From: Longilinea sp035560795
Lineage (GTDB): Bacteria; Chloroflexota; Anaerolineae; Anaerolineales; Anaerolineaceae
Direction: 5' to 3'
Length of the DNA stretch: 64,000 nucleotides
NCBI GenBank assembly: GCA_035560795.1
Contig: DATMYV010000035.1
Span: forward strand, 1 to 64,000
A model generated the notes under the pieces. It was not told the origin of the DNA, did no database searches, and saw only the letters and a program-made list of their open reading frames with translations. Positions 14,665 through 22,225 of this stretch are shown here, piece by piece. Positions within the stretch are counted from its first letter, which is position 1. Each line of letters begins with the position of its first letter. A program made the position numbers and the translations under genes.

Positions 14665-15222
14665 ATGAAGGTCACAACCGTCTCCTTTCGTTGGATCCAA
14701 GCATTAATCCTTGTCCTTTCTGCCGCCTGGATTGCCTTTACAACCATGGTGACCAAACCTTCCGAATTGGGTAAAAATCCCGCCCCCAGGCAAGGTTTTC
14801 CTGCACCAGAATTTACCCTGAACAGCCTAGCAGGAGACCCAATTCGAGTAGAGGATTTTCGCGGTCAGGTTGTAGTTTTAAATTTTTGGGCTTCGTGGTG
14901 TCCACCCTGCAAGGCTGAAATGCCCGCTTTCGAAGCATTGCAGCAGGCGTATCATGGCGAGCATGTTGTCATCCTGGCCATTAACACCACTTATCAGGAC
15001 GATCTCGCCGCGGCGACCAAATTCGTCGCAGACAATCAATTATCCTTCCCAATCCTGATGGATAAGGATGGCAAGGTAACGGACCGTTATCAGGTGCTGG
15101 CCATGCCAAGTTCCTTTTTTATAGACCGTAAAGGAGTTATTCAACAGGTCATAATTGGCGGGCCGATGTCCGAGGCACTTATTCAAACGCAGGTGCGCCG
15201 TCTATTACAGGAGGCGCCCTGA
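14665..15222 (+). CDS. TlpA/ResA-like membrane-anchored thioredoxin
   Basis: A 185-residue protein with an N-terminal signal anchor (about residues 9-30) and an extracytoplasmic thioredoxin fold. WASWCPPCKAEMPAF has the redox pair Cys79 and Cys82; the AMPSSFFIDRKGVI block holds the cis-proline. AhpC/TSA-type TlpA proteins reduce extracytoplasmic disulfides, for instance in cytochrome c maturation, but the partner here is unknown. It overlaps the next gene by one base (TGATG). The promoter lies so close that translation probably starts at or next to the first base of the mRNA. Heads a five-gene string leading to folB and folK. Confidence 0.9.
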   Translation: MKVTTVSFRWIQALILVLSAAWIAFTTMVTKPSELGKNPAPRQGFPAPEFTLNSLAGDPIRVEDFRGQVVVLNFWASWCPPCKAEMPAFEALQQAYHGEHVVILAINTTYQDDLAAATKFVADNQLSFPILMDKDGKVTDRYQVLAMPSSFFIDRKGVIQQVIIGGPMSEALIQTQVRRLLQEAP

Positions 15223-15980
15223 TGCTGCCAATCCTCCATATTGGTCCACTTGCCATTCAAACTCCTGGTTTAATCTTAATGTTGGGTCTTTGGTTTGGCC
15301 TTTTGCTATCGGAGAAAATAGCCCGAATCGAGCAAAAGGTGGATCCCAATTCCATATACAACTTGGCACTCGTTGCTTTGATTGCAGGATTAGTGGGAGC
15401 CCGTTTATTTTATGCCGCTCTGTCACCGGACATTTTTATCAAAGAACCGCTAAACCTGTTGAGTTTAAATACAGCCATGCTGGACGTCAGTGGTGGCTTG
15501 ATTACATCAGGAATTGCCTCTTTGGTATATGCGCAGAAGCATAAATTATCCTTATGGCCGACTCTTGACACTTTTACGCCCTTTTTTTGCGTGATGGCTA
15601 TTGCCATCGGCCTGGCTCATTTTGCGTCAGGTGATGCTTTCGGTGCTCCCGCCAGACTTCCCTGGAGCATTTATCTTTGGGGTGAGTATCGCCATCCAAC
15701 CCAGCTTTACGAAACCTTGTTGGCATTGGTGGTTGCGATTCTGGTCTGGCCTCGCCAACGTAACAGCATGATAACGGGTCTCCGTTTTCTAACCTTTGTC
15801 ATTCTCACCGCTTCAGGTCGAATACTTCTGGAAACATTTCGCGGTGATAGCACACTGATTTTTGGGTCGCTGCGGGCGGCTCAGGTAGCAGCATGGGGGG
15901 CGCTGGCATTTGGCCTTAGCCTGATCGGCACCCGCCTAAAGCAAGCGCAGGCGATGACAATCAAAGAGGAATCGACATGA
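15222..15980 (+). CDS. Divergent Lgt-like membrane protein
   Basis: A 252-residue multi-pass protein of the prolipoprotein diacylglyceryl transferase family. The HPTQLYE motif is intact and there is an overall Lgt-like pattern of about seven helices, with LPWSIYLWGEYRHPTQLYE. But the FHGG block (catalytic-region His) reads SGGLITSG, and the GRIGNF region (with the essential Arg in E. coli Lgt) reads GLAHFASGD. Two key residues therefore seem changed, and this may be a paralogue with another substrate instead of the main lipoprotein enzyme. It is translationally coupled to tlpA upstream (TGATG) and the reductase downstream (ATGA). Confidence 0.75.
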   Translation: MLPILHIGPLAIQTPGLILMLGLWFGLLLSEKIARIEQKVDPNSIYNLALVALIAGLVGARLFYAALSPDIFIKEPLNLLSLNTAMLDVSGGLITSGIASLVYAQKHKLSLWPTLDTFTPFFCVMAIAIGLAHFASGDAFGAPARLPWSIYLWGEYRHPTQLYETLLALVVAILVWPRQRNSMITGLRFLTFVILTASGRILLETFRGDSTLIFGSLRAAQVAAWGALAFGLSLIGTRLKQAQAMTIKEEST

Positions 15981-16702
15981 ACCTGGCTGGAAAAACGATT
16001 CTGGTTACCGGCGGAGCCAGACGGATCGGACGAACCATTTCTCTGGCAGCAGCCCAAGCAGGCGCAAATGTGATTATTCACCACAATCACTCCCAACCGG
16101 ATGCTGAAAAGGTTGCTGAAGAAATTCGTGGGTTTGGGTCTCAGGCCTGGATTTTACAGGCTGATTTGGAAGATCCAACCCAGGCTACCGGGCTTTTTGA
16201 TCGTATTCGCGCTCTTTCACCTGTTGATGCCTTGATCAACAATGCTGCAATTTTTGCCCCAGGAAGCGCTCTAACAACAACGCTTGAAATCTGGCAGCAG
16301 CATTTAGCCATCAATTTGACAGCACCTTTTATACTCAGTCAGGCTTTCGCCCGCCAGCGGCTTCCTGACCAGGAAGGTCGAATCCTGAATATTTTGGATT
16401 GGCGAGCACTGCGCCCAGGGGTTGACCATTTTGCCTATACCATCAGTAAAGCCGCTCTTGCCGCTATGACGCAATCTTTGGCAGTCTCATTTGCACCGCA
16501 TATTATTGTCAACGGTCTGGCTTTCGGTGCCATCCTGCCCCCGGCAGACGGTGGGATTACTGATAAAATCTTACAACCAGTCCCGGCCAAACGCTGGGCT
16601 GATCTGGACGAGGTTGCGAAAATGGTAGTATTCCTATTATCAGGTCCGACCTATATGACGGGTGAAATCATTCACCTGGATGGCGGCCGGCACCTGGTTT
16701 AA
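15977..16702 (+). CDS. SDR-family pteridine reductase (PTR1/FolM-like)
   Basis: A 241-residue short-chain dehydrogenase. TGGARRIGR is the NADPH-binding motif of the TGxxxRxG type found in pteridine reductases, and NNAA follows at the expected place. In the active site Asp replaces the usual catalytic Ser: LDWRALRPGVDHFAYTISK, Asp-x12-Tyr-x3-Lys, the same spacing as Asp181/Tyr194/Lys198 of Leishmania PTR1. It probably reduces dihydropterins or dihydrofolate with NADPH. The neighbours folB and folK fit this. Overlaps the previous gene by ATGA. No folA (DHFR) is in the window, so it might stand in for one; that is inference. Confidence 0.82.
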   Translation: MNLAGKTILVTGGARRIGRTISLAAAQAGANVIIHHNHSQPDAEKVAEEIRGFGSQAWILQADLEDPTQATGLFDRIRALSPVDALINNAAIFAPGSALTTTLEIWQQHLAINLTAPFILSQAFARQRLPDQEGRILNILDWRALRPGVDHFAYTISKAALAAMTQSLAVSFAPHIIVNGLAFGAILPPADGGITDKILQPVPAKRWADLDEVAKMVVFLLSGPTYMTGEIIHLDGGRHLV

Positions 16703-16723
16703 ATCTTATTTGAAGGGGCTTAT

Positions 16724-17077
16724 ATGGATCAAATCCTGATCAAAGACCTGCTGGTCCGCGGCGTCATTGGCATCACAGAGCGGGAACGCGAAAAATCACA
16801 AGACATCCTGATCAACCTGGTCTTGTTCACAGACATCAGCCAGGCAGCTCTTACGGACGATATCGAAGAATGTGTAAATTACCGCGATGTAGCTAAGAAA
16901 GTTTTTGCCTTTGTCGAAACCGCCAACACTTTCACAGTTGAAGCATTGGCCGCAAAAGTGGCCATGCTTTGCCTGGCCGAACCGCGCGTAAAAGGCGTGA
17001 GAGTTCGGGTTGAAAAACCAGGAGCTGTGCGTTTCTCGCGCTCTGTTGGCTGCGAAATTGAACGGTTCAATCCCTGA
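16724..17077 (+). CDS. folB: Dihydroneopterin aldolase
   Basis: A 117-residue FolB. Features: IKDLLVRGVIGITEREREKSQDILINLVL (RGVIGITEREREKSQ with the conserved Glu/Gln of the pterin site), a central NYRDVAKKVFAFVE segment, TVEALAAKVA with the pterin-anchoring Glu, and VRVEKPGAVRFSRSVGCEIER with the catalytic Lys. It splits dihydroneopterin to 6-hydroxymethyl-dihydropterin. It follows the reductase by 21 bases with SD AAGGGG and precedes folK by 8 bases. Confidence 0.94.
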   Translation: MDQILIKDLLVRGVIGITEREREKSQDILINLVLFTDISQAALTDDIEECVNYRDVAKKVFAFVETANTFTVEALAAKVAMLCLAEPRVKGVRVRVEKPGAVRFSRSVGCEIERFNP

Positions 17078-17085
17078 AAAATCCA

Positions 17086-17550
17086 ATGCATCAGGCTATT
17101 CTTCTCATTGGTTCCAATATTGCCCCGCTAGAAAACCTGCCGGCATCGATCAAGCAATTGCGTGAGTTTTGTCAGGTGTTTTCGGTTTCGCCTATCTGGG
17201 AAACACAGGCAATTGGAACCCTTGGACCAAATTTCTTAAATGCTGCTGTTCAAGTGATGACGGGCATGGAATCGGACGTGTTCAAATGGCAGGCACTGCG
17301 AACGATTGAGAACCGGTTGGGCCGCGTGCGATCAGATGATAAAAATGCACCCCGAACAATCGACATCGATATCATCATTTGGGATCATCAAGTAATGGAT
17401 GACAGCTTATGGACCCAGGCGCACATAGCCTTGCCTGTATCAGCTTTGGTGTCGGAATTGGTCCAACCTGGCACAGGCAAGACCCTGAATGCCATCGCAC
17501 AGGAGCTATGTGAAAAATCACAGCCGATAGAGCATCCTGATATACCCTAA
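17086..17550 (+). CDS. folK: 6-hydroxymethyl-7,8-dihydropterin pyrophosphokinase
   Basis: A 154-residue HPPK. LIGSNIAPLENL at the N-terminus, SPIWETQAIGTLGPNFLNAAVQV, and the signature APRTIDIDIIIWD, which holds the two Mg2+-binding aspartates. It transfers pyrophosphate from ATP to the FolB product. Last gene of the plus-strand folate string; folP is not in the window. It meets folE tail to tail at a shared terminator. Confidence 0.94.
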   Translation: MHQAILLIGSNIAPLENLPASIKQLREFCQVFSVSPIWETQAIGTLGPNFLNAAVQVMTGMESDVFKWQALRTIENRLGRVRSDDKNAPRTIDIDIIIWDHQVMDDSLWTQAHIALPVSALVSELVQPGTGKTLNAIAQELCEKSQPIEHPDIP

Positions 17551-17575
17551 ACAGTATCCATCAGAAAAAATCAAA

Positions 17576-17612
17576 AAACGGCAGCTTTTGAACCAAAAGC
17601 TGCCGTTTTCCT
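17576..17612. terminator. Bidirectional terminator between folK and folE
   Basis: A strong 15-bp stem (AAACGGCAGCTTTTG with CAAAAGCTGCCGTTT) with a 3-base loop, flanked by A-run and T-run, so usable from both sides. Confidence 0.9.
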
Positions 17613-17628
17613 TTAGAGGCGACTAATT

Positions 17629-18264
17629 CTAGAAATGTAACGGTTCAGCGCCCCGTGAAATGTTATCCAGGAATTCCATGCGCAATGCCAGGTCGGTACG
17701 GAAAGCGCCGTGCATAGCAGATGTGGTCATTCGCGAATCATGCTTCTTAACACCCCGAACCATGGAACATAAATGCAATGCTTCCAGAACCACCGCCACA
17801 CCCTGTGGATGTAACAACTCATCAATAAAATCGGCAATTTGTCGGGTCATTCGTTCTTGTACTTGCAAGCGGCGCGCAAACATATCAACGATGCGCGGGA
17901 GTTTCGATAAACCAATTACTCTGCCCCTTGGGATATAGGCAACATGTGCTCGGCCAATAAACGGCAGCATGTGGTGTTCACAAAGACTATAAAACTCGAT
18001 GTCGCGGACAATAACCATTTCGTCATATTCAACTTCAAAAAGCGCATCATTTACCATTGCAATTGGATCGATGCGGTAGCCTTCGAGTAATTCTTCATAC
18101 ATGCGTGCGACACGGTCAGGAGTCTTAAGTAAACCCTCGCGTTGAGGATCTTCTCCAAAGGCTTCAAGCATTCGGCTCACTGCATTTTGAATGGCATCCA
18201 GATCGACTTCACTATCCATAAATAATTCTGCGGCCTTATACACAGCAGCATCATTGTCATCCAT
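17629..18264 (-). CDS. folE: GTP cyclohydrolase I
   Basis: A 211-residue type I GTP cyclohydrolase. SLCEHHMLPFIGRAHVAYIP carries the zinc Cys and His, GLSKLPRIVDMFARRLQVQERMTRQIAD is the core tunnel motif, and HLCSMVRGVKKHDSRMTTSAMHG holds the second zinc Cys. It makes dihydroneopterin triphosphate, the first step of the folate (and tetrahydropterin) pathway. It lies 54 bases after the polyprenyl synthase on the same strand, and convergent with the other fol genes, so pathway genes flank a shared terminator. Confidence 0.96.
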   Translation of the reverse strand: MDDNDAAVYKAAELFMDSEVDLDAIQNAVSRMLEAFGEDPQREGLLKTPDRVARMYEELLEGYRIDPIAMVNDALFEVEYDEMVIVRDIEFYSLCEHHMLPFIGRAHVAYIPRGRVIGLSKLPRIVDMFARRLQVQERMTRQIADFIDELLHPQGVAVVLEALHLCSMVRGVKKHDSRMTTSAMHGAFRTDLALRMEFLDNISRGAEPLHF

Positions 18265-18318
18265 AAATCACCAACTCCTTAGCATAGTCATCCTTCAATG
18301 ATATGAAGCGATTCTACC

Positions 18319-19335
18319 CTAATACGTCCTCTGAAGTAAATTCATTGCCAATTCGTACAATGTTTTTCGGGCTTCAGATTCGTGAATGGCGTCATTTAAT
18401 GCGCTCAATGCTTCTCCGGTTAATCGGTCCACTTGGGCTAAACAATATTCCTTCGCCCCTTCCAACCGCAACTGCTCCGCCAGAGACGCAATTTCACCTG
18501 ACTTGAGTGGACCTGACCACCAGCGTTTCGCAAATGGACCGTTATTATTCAAAGCATACAAAACTGGCAGGGTTTTCTTACCATTAACCAGGTCGCTTTT
18601 CGTCGATTTACCCAGAAATGCATCATCGCCCCAAATTCCTAACACATCATCCTGAGCCTGGAAGGCCAACCCGAGCGAATAACCAAAGTGGTAAAATGCT
18701 TTTTGCTGCGCTTCGTTCGCCTCGCCAATCAGTGCACCTAATTGGGCGCTGCTGGCCAACAGGGCAGCCGTCTTCCCGCCAATCATCGGCCAGTAATCCC
18801 TTAATTGAATACTTTTTTTGCCTTCGTAGGAAATATCTAGGAATTGACCCCGAGTGAGGTCGAAGCAAGTGCGTTGTAAAAGTTCCATAGCCGCCAAAAC
18901 TTTATCTGCTGGCAGGGTGTTTTTCAAATCCATCAACGTCAGGTTTGCCAACGTGAACATCGCGTCGCCAGTGTTCACAGCCTGTGCTTCACCCCATTTC
19001 GCCCATATTGTCATGCGACCATGGCGCAAATCGCTGTGATCTTCGATATCATCATGTATGAGGGAAAAATTATGAATCAACTCGATTGCTGCAGCGGCTG
19101 GAAGTGCATTTTGCCATTTTCCGCCAGCTGCTTCACAACACAGCAACACAACCTGCGGGCGAATCCGCTTTCCTTGCGCAGTGAGTCCGCTGCCTGCGCC
19201 TTCCCATCCCAGGTGATATGCCATCATACGGCGCAGGTTTTCATATCTCTTATCCAGGAAAAATCCCGCGACTGAATCCTGGAGCGCCTTTTCAATCGCC
19301 GGCAAGATCTCTTTTGAATATTGCGAAAGGGTCAT
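18319..19335 (-). CDS. Polyprenyl synthase (trans-isoprenyl diphosphate synthase)
   Basis: A 338-residue all-alpha prenyl transferase. The first Asp-rich motif IHDDIEDHSDLRHG (Asp95-Asp99, DDxxD) and the second QAQDDVLGIWGDD are both intact, as is GKRIRP for IPP binding. It elongates allylic diphosphates with IPP; the chain length (FPP, GGPP or longer) cannot be fixed from sequence alone. It overlaps fni by four bases (ATGA), so the isomerase and the synthase are translationally coupled and likely supply and use the same IPP/DMAPP pool. Confidence 0.9.
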   Translation of the reverse strand: MTLSQYSKEILPAIEKALQDSVAGFFLDKRYENLRRMMAYHLGWEGAGSGLTAQGKRIRPQVVLLCCEAAGGKWQNALPAAAAIELIHNFSLIHDDIEDHSDLRHGRMTIWAKWGEAQAVNTGDAMFTLANLTLMDLKNTLPADKVLAAMELLQRTCFDLTRGQFLDISYEGKKSIQLRDYWPMIGGKTAALLASSAQLGALIGEANEAQQKAFYHFGYSLGLAFQAQDDVLGIWGDDAFLGKSTKSDLVNGKKTLPVLYALNNNGPFAKRWWSGPLKSGEIASLAEQLRLEGAKEYCLAQVDRLTGEALSALNDAIHESEARKTLYELAMNLLQRTY

Positions 19336-20378
19336 GGCTGATCCACGTCGCGGTCATCGAATATTTTTTGGTCTGCCAACTCACCCAAATCACGTGACCC
19401 GGTCGCAAATAACACGTTTCGGATTACATCCTCAAGTTCGTGGATAAAATCCAGCGTATTCTGCAATGAATTTCTTGCCATCCGCAAGAATGGACCTGCC
19501 ATGCCGCCCAATTTTGCTCCTAAGGCGATGCTCTTGGCAATGTCCATCCCATCACGCAGACCGCCGGATGCGATAATCGCCAGACCAGGCACAGTACGCC
19601 GAACTATCCTAATCGAGTCTACCGTGGGAATACCCCAATCCTTAAAAGCCGCAGCAACCCTGGCCTGTAGAGGGTCTTTCATGCGGTACATTTCAACCTG
19701 CGACCAGGATGTTCCACCCGCCCCGGCCACGTCTATCGCGGAGACTCCTGCATCATGTAGAAGCCTGACATCCGCCTCAGAAAAACCCCAACCGACTTCT
19801 TTCGCGATGACCGGAACGGAAAGCTCGCGGCAAATTTGTTCGATCCTAGACGCAAGAGCGCTAAAACGGGTATCTCCTTCCGGTTGAAGCGCTTCCTGCA
19901 GAGCATTGAGGTGTAAAACCAACGCATCCGCCTGAATCATCTCAACTGCGCGTTTGCATTGATCGATTCCATAACCGTAATTTAGTTGCACTGCGCCAAT
20001 GTTGGCAAAAAGCAGAATATCAGGTGCATATTTCCTTACACCAAAAGTATTCGCCAACTCAGGGTGCTCGATGCCAGCTCTTTGTGAGCCGACACCCATT
20101 GCGATACCAGTTTCATTTGCAGCTTGCGCCAGCACCTGGTTAATCTCTTCCGCTTCGCTGGTTCCGCCTGTCATCGATGAAATCAATATTGGCGCTTTAA
20201 CGCTCTTTCCCATCAATTCTTGTGATAAATCGACCTCAGCAAGATCCAACTCTGGTAAAGCACGGTGTTTAAATCGCAAGTGTTCAAAACCAGAGGTGAT
20301 CCCTGAACGAACATCTTCCTCCAGATTGATGCGAATGTGATCTGCTTTTCGATTGGGTAGGAGCGAATTATCTGGCAT
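19332..20378 (-). CDS. fni: Type 2 isopentenyl-diphosphate delta-isomerase
   Basis: About 348 residues: an FMN- and NADPH-dependent IDI-2 of TIM-barrel form. Features: RKADHIRI near the N-terminus, LISSMTGGT, MGVGSQRAGIEHPE, VIAKEVGWGFSE, VDVAGAGGTSW and IASGGLRDGMDIAKSIALGA. It interconverts IPP and DMAPP. The longer reading to 20453 is rejected: a -10 (TATACT, plus-strand 20409-20414) lies inside it, so the mRNA should begin near 20402, and MPDNSLLPNRKADHIRI starts like known enzymes. There is no obvious SD in the roughly 24-base leader. Overlaps the polyprenyl synthase downstream. Confidence 0.93.
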   Translation of the reverse strand: MPDNSLLPNRKADHIRINLEEDVRSGITSGFEHLRFKHRALPELDLAEVDLSQELMGKSVKAPILISSMTGGTSEAEEINQVLAQAANETGIAMGVGSQRAGIEHPELANTFGVRKYAPDILLFANIGAVQLNYGYGIDQCKRAVEMIQADALVLHLNALQEALQPEGDTRFSALASRIEQICRELSVPVIAKEVGWGFSEADVRLLHDAGVSAIDVAGAGGTSWSQVEMYRMKDPLQARVAAAFKDWGIPTVDSIRIVRRTVPGLAIIASGGLRDGMDIAKSIALGAKLGGMAGPFLRMARNSLQNTLDFIHELEDVIRNVLFATGSRDLGELADQKIFDDRDVDQP

Positions 20379-20408
20379 AATCAATTGATAATGAAAGTTG
20401 TGAGTACG

Positions 20409-20414
20409 AGTATA
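20409..20414 (-). promoter_or_regulatory. Candidate -10 of the fni operon
   Basis: TATACT on the minus strand. It implies a leader of about 24 bases without SD before ATG 20378. The -35 is not convincing. Confidence 0.45.
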
Positions 20415-20493
20415 CCAGAGAACAGATTCGGTCTCCAGCAGCTCCACAATCAAAAAGACTAAAATTTGATCACATTATTAAGGTTAACTGCTT

Positions 20494-21111
20494 ATGTCCA
20501 CCTGGATCTTCGTCCGTCATGGCGAAAGTGAAGCAAACCTTTTGCATGAATTTTCAAACCATGGAATAAAACACGGATTAACAAAATTAGGGATACAACA
20601 ATCAACAATCCTGTCGGAAAAATTGATTGACTATCCTGTCAAAGCCATTTATTGCAGTCCGCTGCTGCGGGCACTACAGACTGCTCAAATCATCGGCGAC
20701 CGATTTCGAATTGGTCCGCAGGCCACCCCAGCTCTGATCGAATTCGACACCGGCGTCCTGGAAGGGAAATCTGACGAAAAAAGTTGGATGATTTATCAGG
20801 AGATTTTCCAGGATTGGATCATCAACCGGAATTTTGAACGGCAATTCGATGGCGGAGACAGTTTTAACTCCATTCGATCCCGTTTTTTGCCATTCGTCAA
20901 CATGCTCCAGGATAAGTATTCGAAGGGTGATCAAGCCATATTATTGGTTGGCCATGGCGGAACATTTATATGTATGCTGCCTGTCATTATCAGGAATATC
21001 GATTTTGAATTCGCTGCTACCCGCCGTCTCAGCAACACTGGCATGGTGATCGTTGAAGAACAAAAAGGTGAATTCATCTGCCGGGTTTGGGATGGTCAGG
21101 TTATAATTTAG
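20494..21111 (+). CDS. Histidine phosphatase family protein (phosphoglycerate-mutase-like)
   Basis: A 205-residue protein of the histidine phosphatase superfamily. FVRHGESEAN has the phospho-acceptor His, YCSPLLRALQTAQIIGDRF the Arg-rich pocket, IEFDTGVLEGKS the Glu region and VGHGGTFICML the second catalytic His. Such enzymes dephosphorylate small molecules, proteins or alpha-ribazole phosphate; the substrate is not clear here. The AAGG SD lies about 10 bases before the ATG. The next gene, a glycosyltransferase, follows immediately. Confidence 0.85.
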   Translation: MSTWIFVRHGESEANLLHEFSNHGIKHGLTKLGIQQSTILSEKLIDYPVKAIYCSPLLRALQTAQIIGDRFRIGPQATPALIEFDTGVLEGKSDEKSWMIYQEIFQDWIINRNFERQFDGGDSFNSIRSRFLPFVNMLQDKYSKGDQAILLVGHGGTFICMLPVIIRNIDFEFAATRRLSNTGMVIVEEQKGEFICRVWDGQVII

Positions 21112-21113
21112 CC

Positions 21114-21803
21114 ATGGCTGATCCTGATCCCTCAAAAGCAAAAATATTGGCTCTCATTCCTGCTTACAATGAAGAAGTAGGCATTGTAGACGTCGTTCGC
21201 GGTGCAAAACCCTTCATCCCGGTCCTGGTTGTGGATGACGGATCCCGTGACCGCACTGTCCAGCTGGCAGAAGAAGCTGGCGCAGTCGTCGTTCGGCAGA
21301 TTCCTAACCAGGGCAAAGGCGCCGCGATGCGCAAAGGGTTTGCGTTCGCATTGGAAAACGGATTTGACGCAATCATCACACTTGACGGCGACCGGCAGCA
21401 TAATCCGGAAGAAATCCCGACATTTCTCGAATCCTATCAACAAACCCAGGCAGACCTTATCATTGGGGCGCGTGATTTTCGAAAAATGCCTACCTTTCGG
21501 CGCATTACCAACACCATCGGCAGGGTCATGTTTTCGTGGGCACTCGGCCAAAAAGACCGCGACAACCAATCCGGTTATCGCTTAATTTCCAGCCGATTAA
21601 TGACACAATTGCTTTCCAGCACCGAACGCGGATTTGAATTTGAAGTAGAAATGGTGGCAATCTGCGTGAAATTGGGATACCGATTGGAATGGGTGACCAT
21701 CCAGACCATTTATGCCGGGCAAAAGAGTCACATATCTCCGCTCAAACACCTGGTGAACTGGTTTCGGATCATTGCAAAAACTCGCCGCATCATGAGAGCA
21801 TGA
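21114..21803 (+). CDS. Family 2 glycosyltransferase (DPM1-like)
   Basis: About 229 residues, GT-A fold. Features: ALIPAYNEEVGIVDVV, VLVVDDGSRDRT, NQGKGAAMRKGFAFA, and the DxD-type TLDGDRQHNPEEIP for metal and nucleotide-sugar binding, then GFEFEVEM near the acceptor site. It resembles dolichol/polyprenyl-phosphate mannose or glucose synthases lacking TM helices. ATG 21114 starts 3 bases after the phosphatase stop; an in-frame ATG at 21087 would overlap the previous gene by 25 bases and is less like the family. Ends with the basic tail FRIIAKTRRIMRA. Donor and acceptor unknown. Confidence 0.85.
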   Translation: MADPDPSKAKILALIPAYNEEVGIVDVVRGAKPFIPVLVVDDGSRDRTVQLAEEAGAVVVRQIPNQGKGAAMRKGFAFALENGFDAIITLDGDRQHNPEEIPTFLESYQQTQADLIIGARDFRKMPTFRRITNTIGRVMFSWALGQKDRDNQSGYRLISSRLMTQLLSSTERGFEFEVEMVAICVKLGYRLEWVTIQTIYAGQKSHISPLKHLVNWFRIIAKTRRIMRA

Positions 21804-21855
21804 CAAACCGGAAATACAGACGGAGTGTTATTATAAAGGCAAGATTATTTTCATC

Positions 21856-21883
21856 TTGACAGATGTAAAAGACACAATACAAT
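21856..21883 (+). promoter_or_regulatory. Promoter of acpP
   Basis: TTGACA at 21856-21861 and TACAAT at 21878-21883 with a 16-base spacer. A TATACT at 21885-21890 also exists but is too far from this -35. Confidence 0.6.
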
Positions 21884-21935
21884 TTATACTTAGTTCATGG
21901 TTTGAGGAAAACTCACCAAAAACAGGAGGAAGATT

Positions 21936-22172
21936 ATGAGTGATTATTTTCAGGATGTGAAAGCTGTCATCGTAGATGTTTTAAAGGTCGACGAAGGCGA
22001 AATCAAACCAGAAACCCGGTTTGTAGAGGATCTCAAAGCTGATTCGATGGATCAATTCTTCCTGATCGACGGTCTGAGCGAGAAGTTTGGCCTCACGATT
22101 TCAGATGAGGATGCACGCGCCATTCACTCCGTACAGGACGCAGTTTCGTACGTCGAAACGCATAAGAATTAG
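21936..22172 (+). CDS. acpP: Acyl carrier protein
   Basis: A 78-residue ACP of standard size. The 4'-phosphopantetheine serine is Ser37 in ADSMD (usually DSLD), followed by a helix II reading QFFLIDGLSEKFG; the Leu-to-Met change after the Ser is minor. It carries growing acyl chains in fatty-acid synthesis. It has a good SD (GGAGGAAG), its own promoter and a strong terminator, so it is monocistronic; no fab genes are adjacent. Confidence 0.93.
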   Translation: MSDYFQDVKAVIVDVLKVDEGEIKPETRFVEDLKADSMDQFFLIDGLSEKFGLTISDEDARAIHSVQDAVSYVETHKN

Positions 22173-22191
22173 TAAATCGGTTGAATAAATC

Positions 22192-22222
22192 AAACGGCGC
22201 GGGAAATCCCGCGCCGTTTTTC
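22192..22222. terminator. Bidirectional terminator between acpP and sucD
   Basis: A perfect 13-bp GC-rich stem (AAACGGCGCGGGA with TCCCGCGCCGTTT) with a 2-base loop and TTTTT on the right. It lies between convergent genes. Confidence 0.92.
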
Positions 22223-22225
22223 GGT

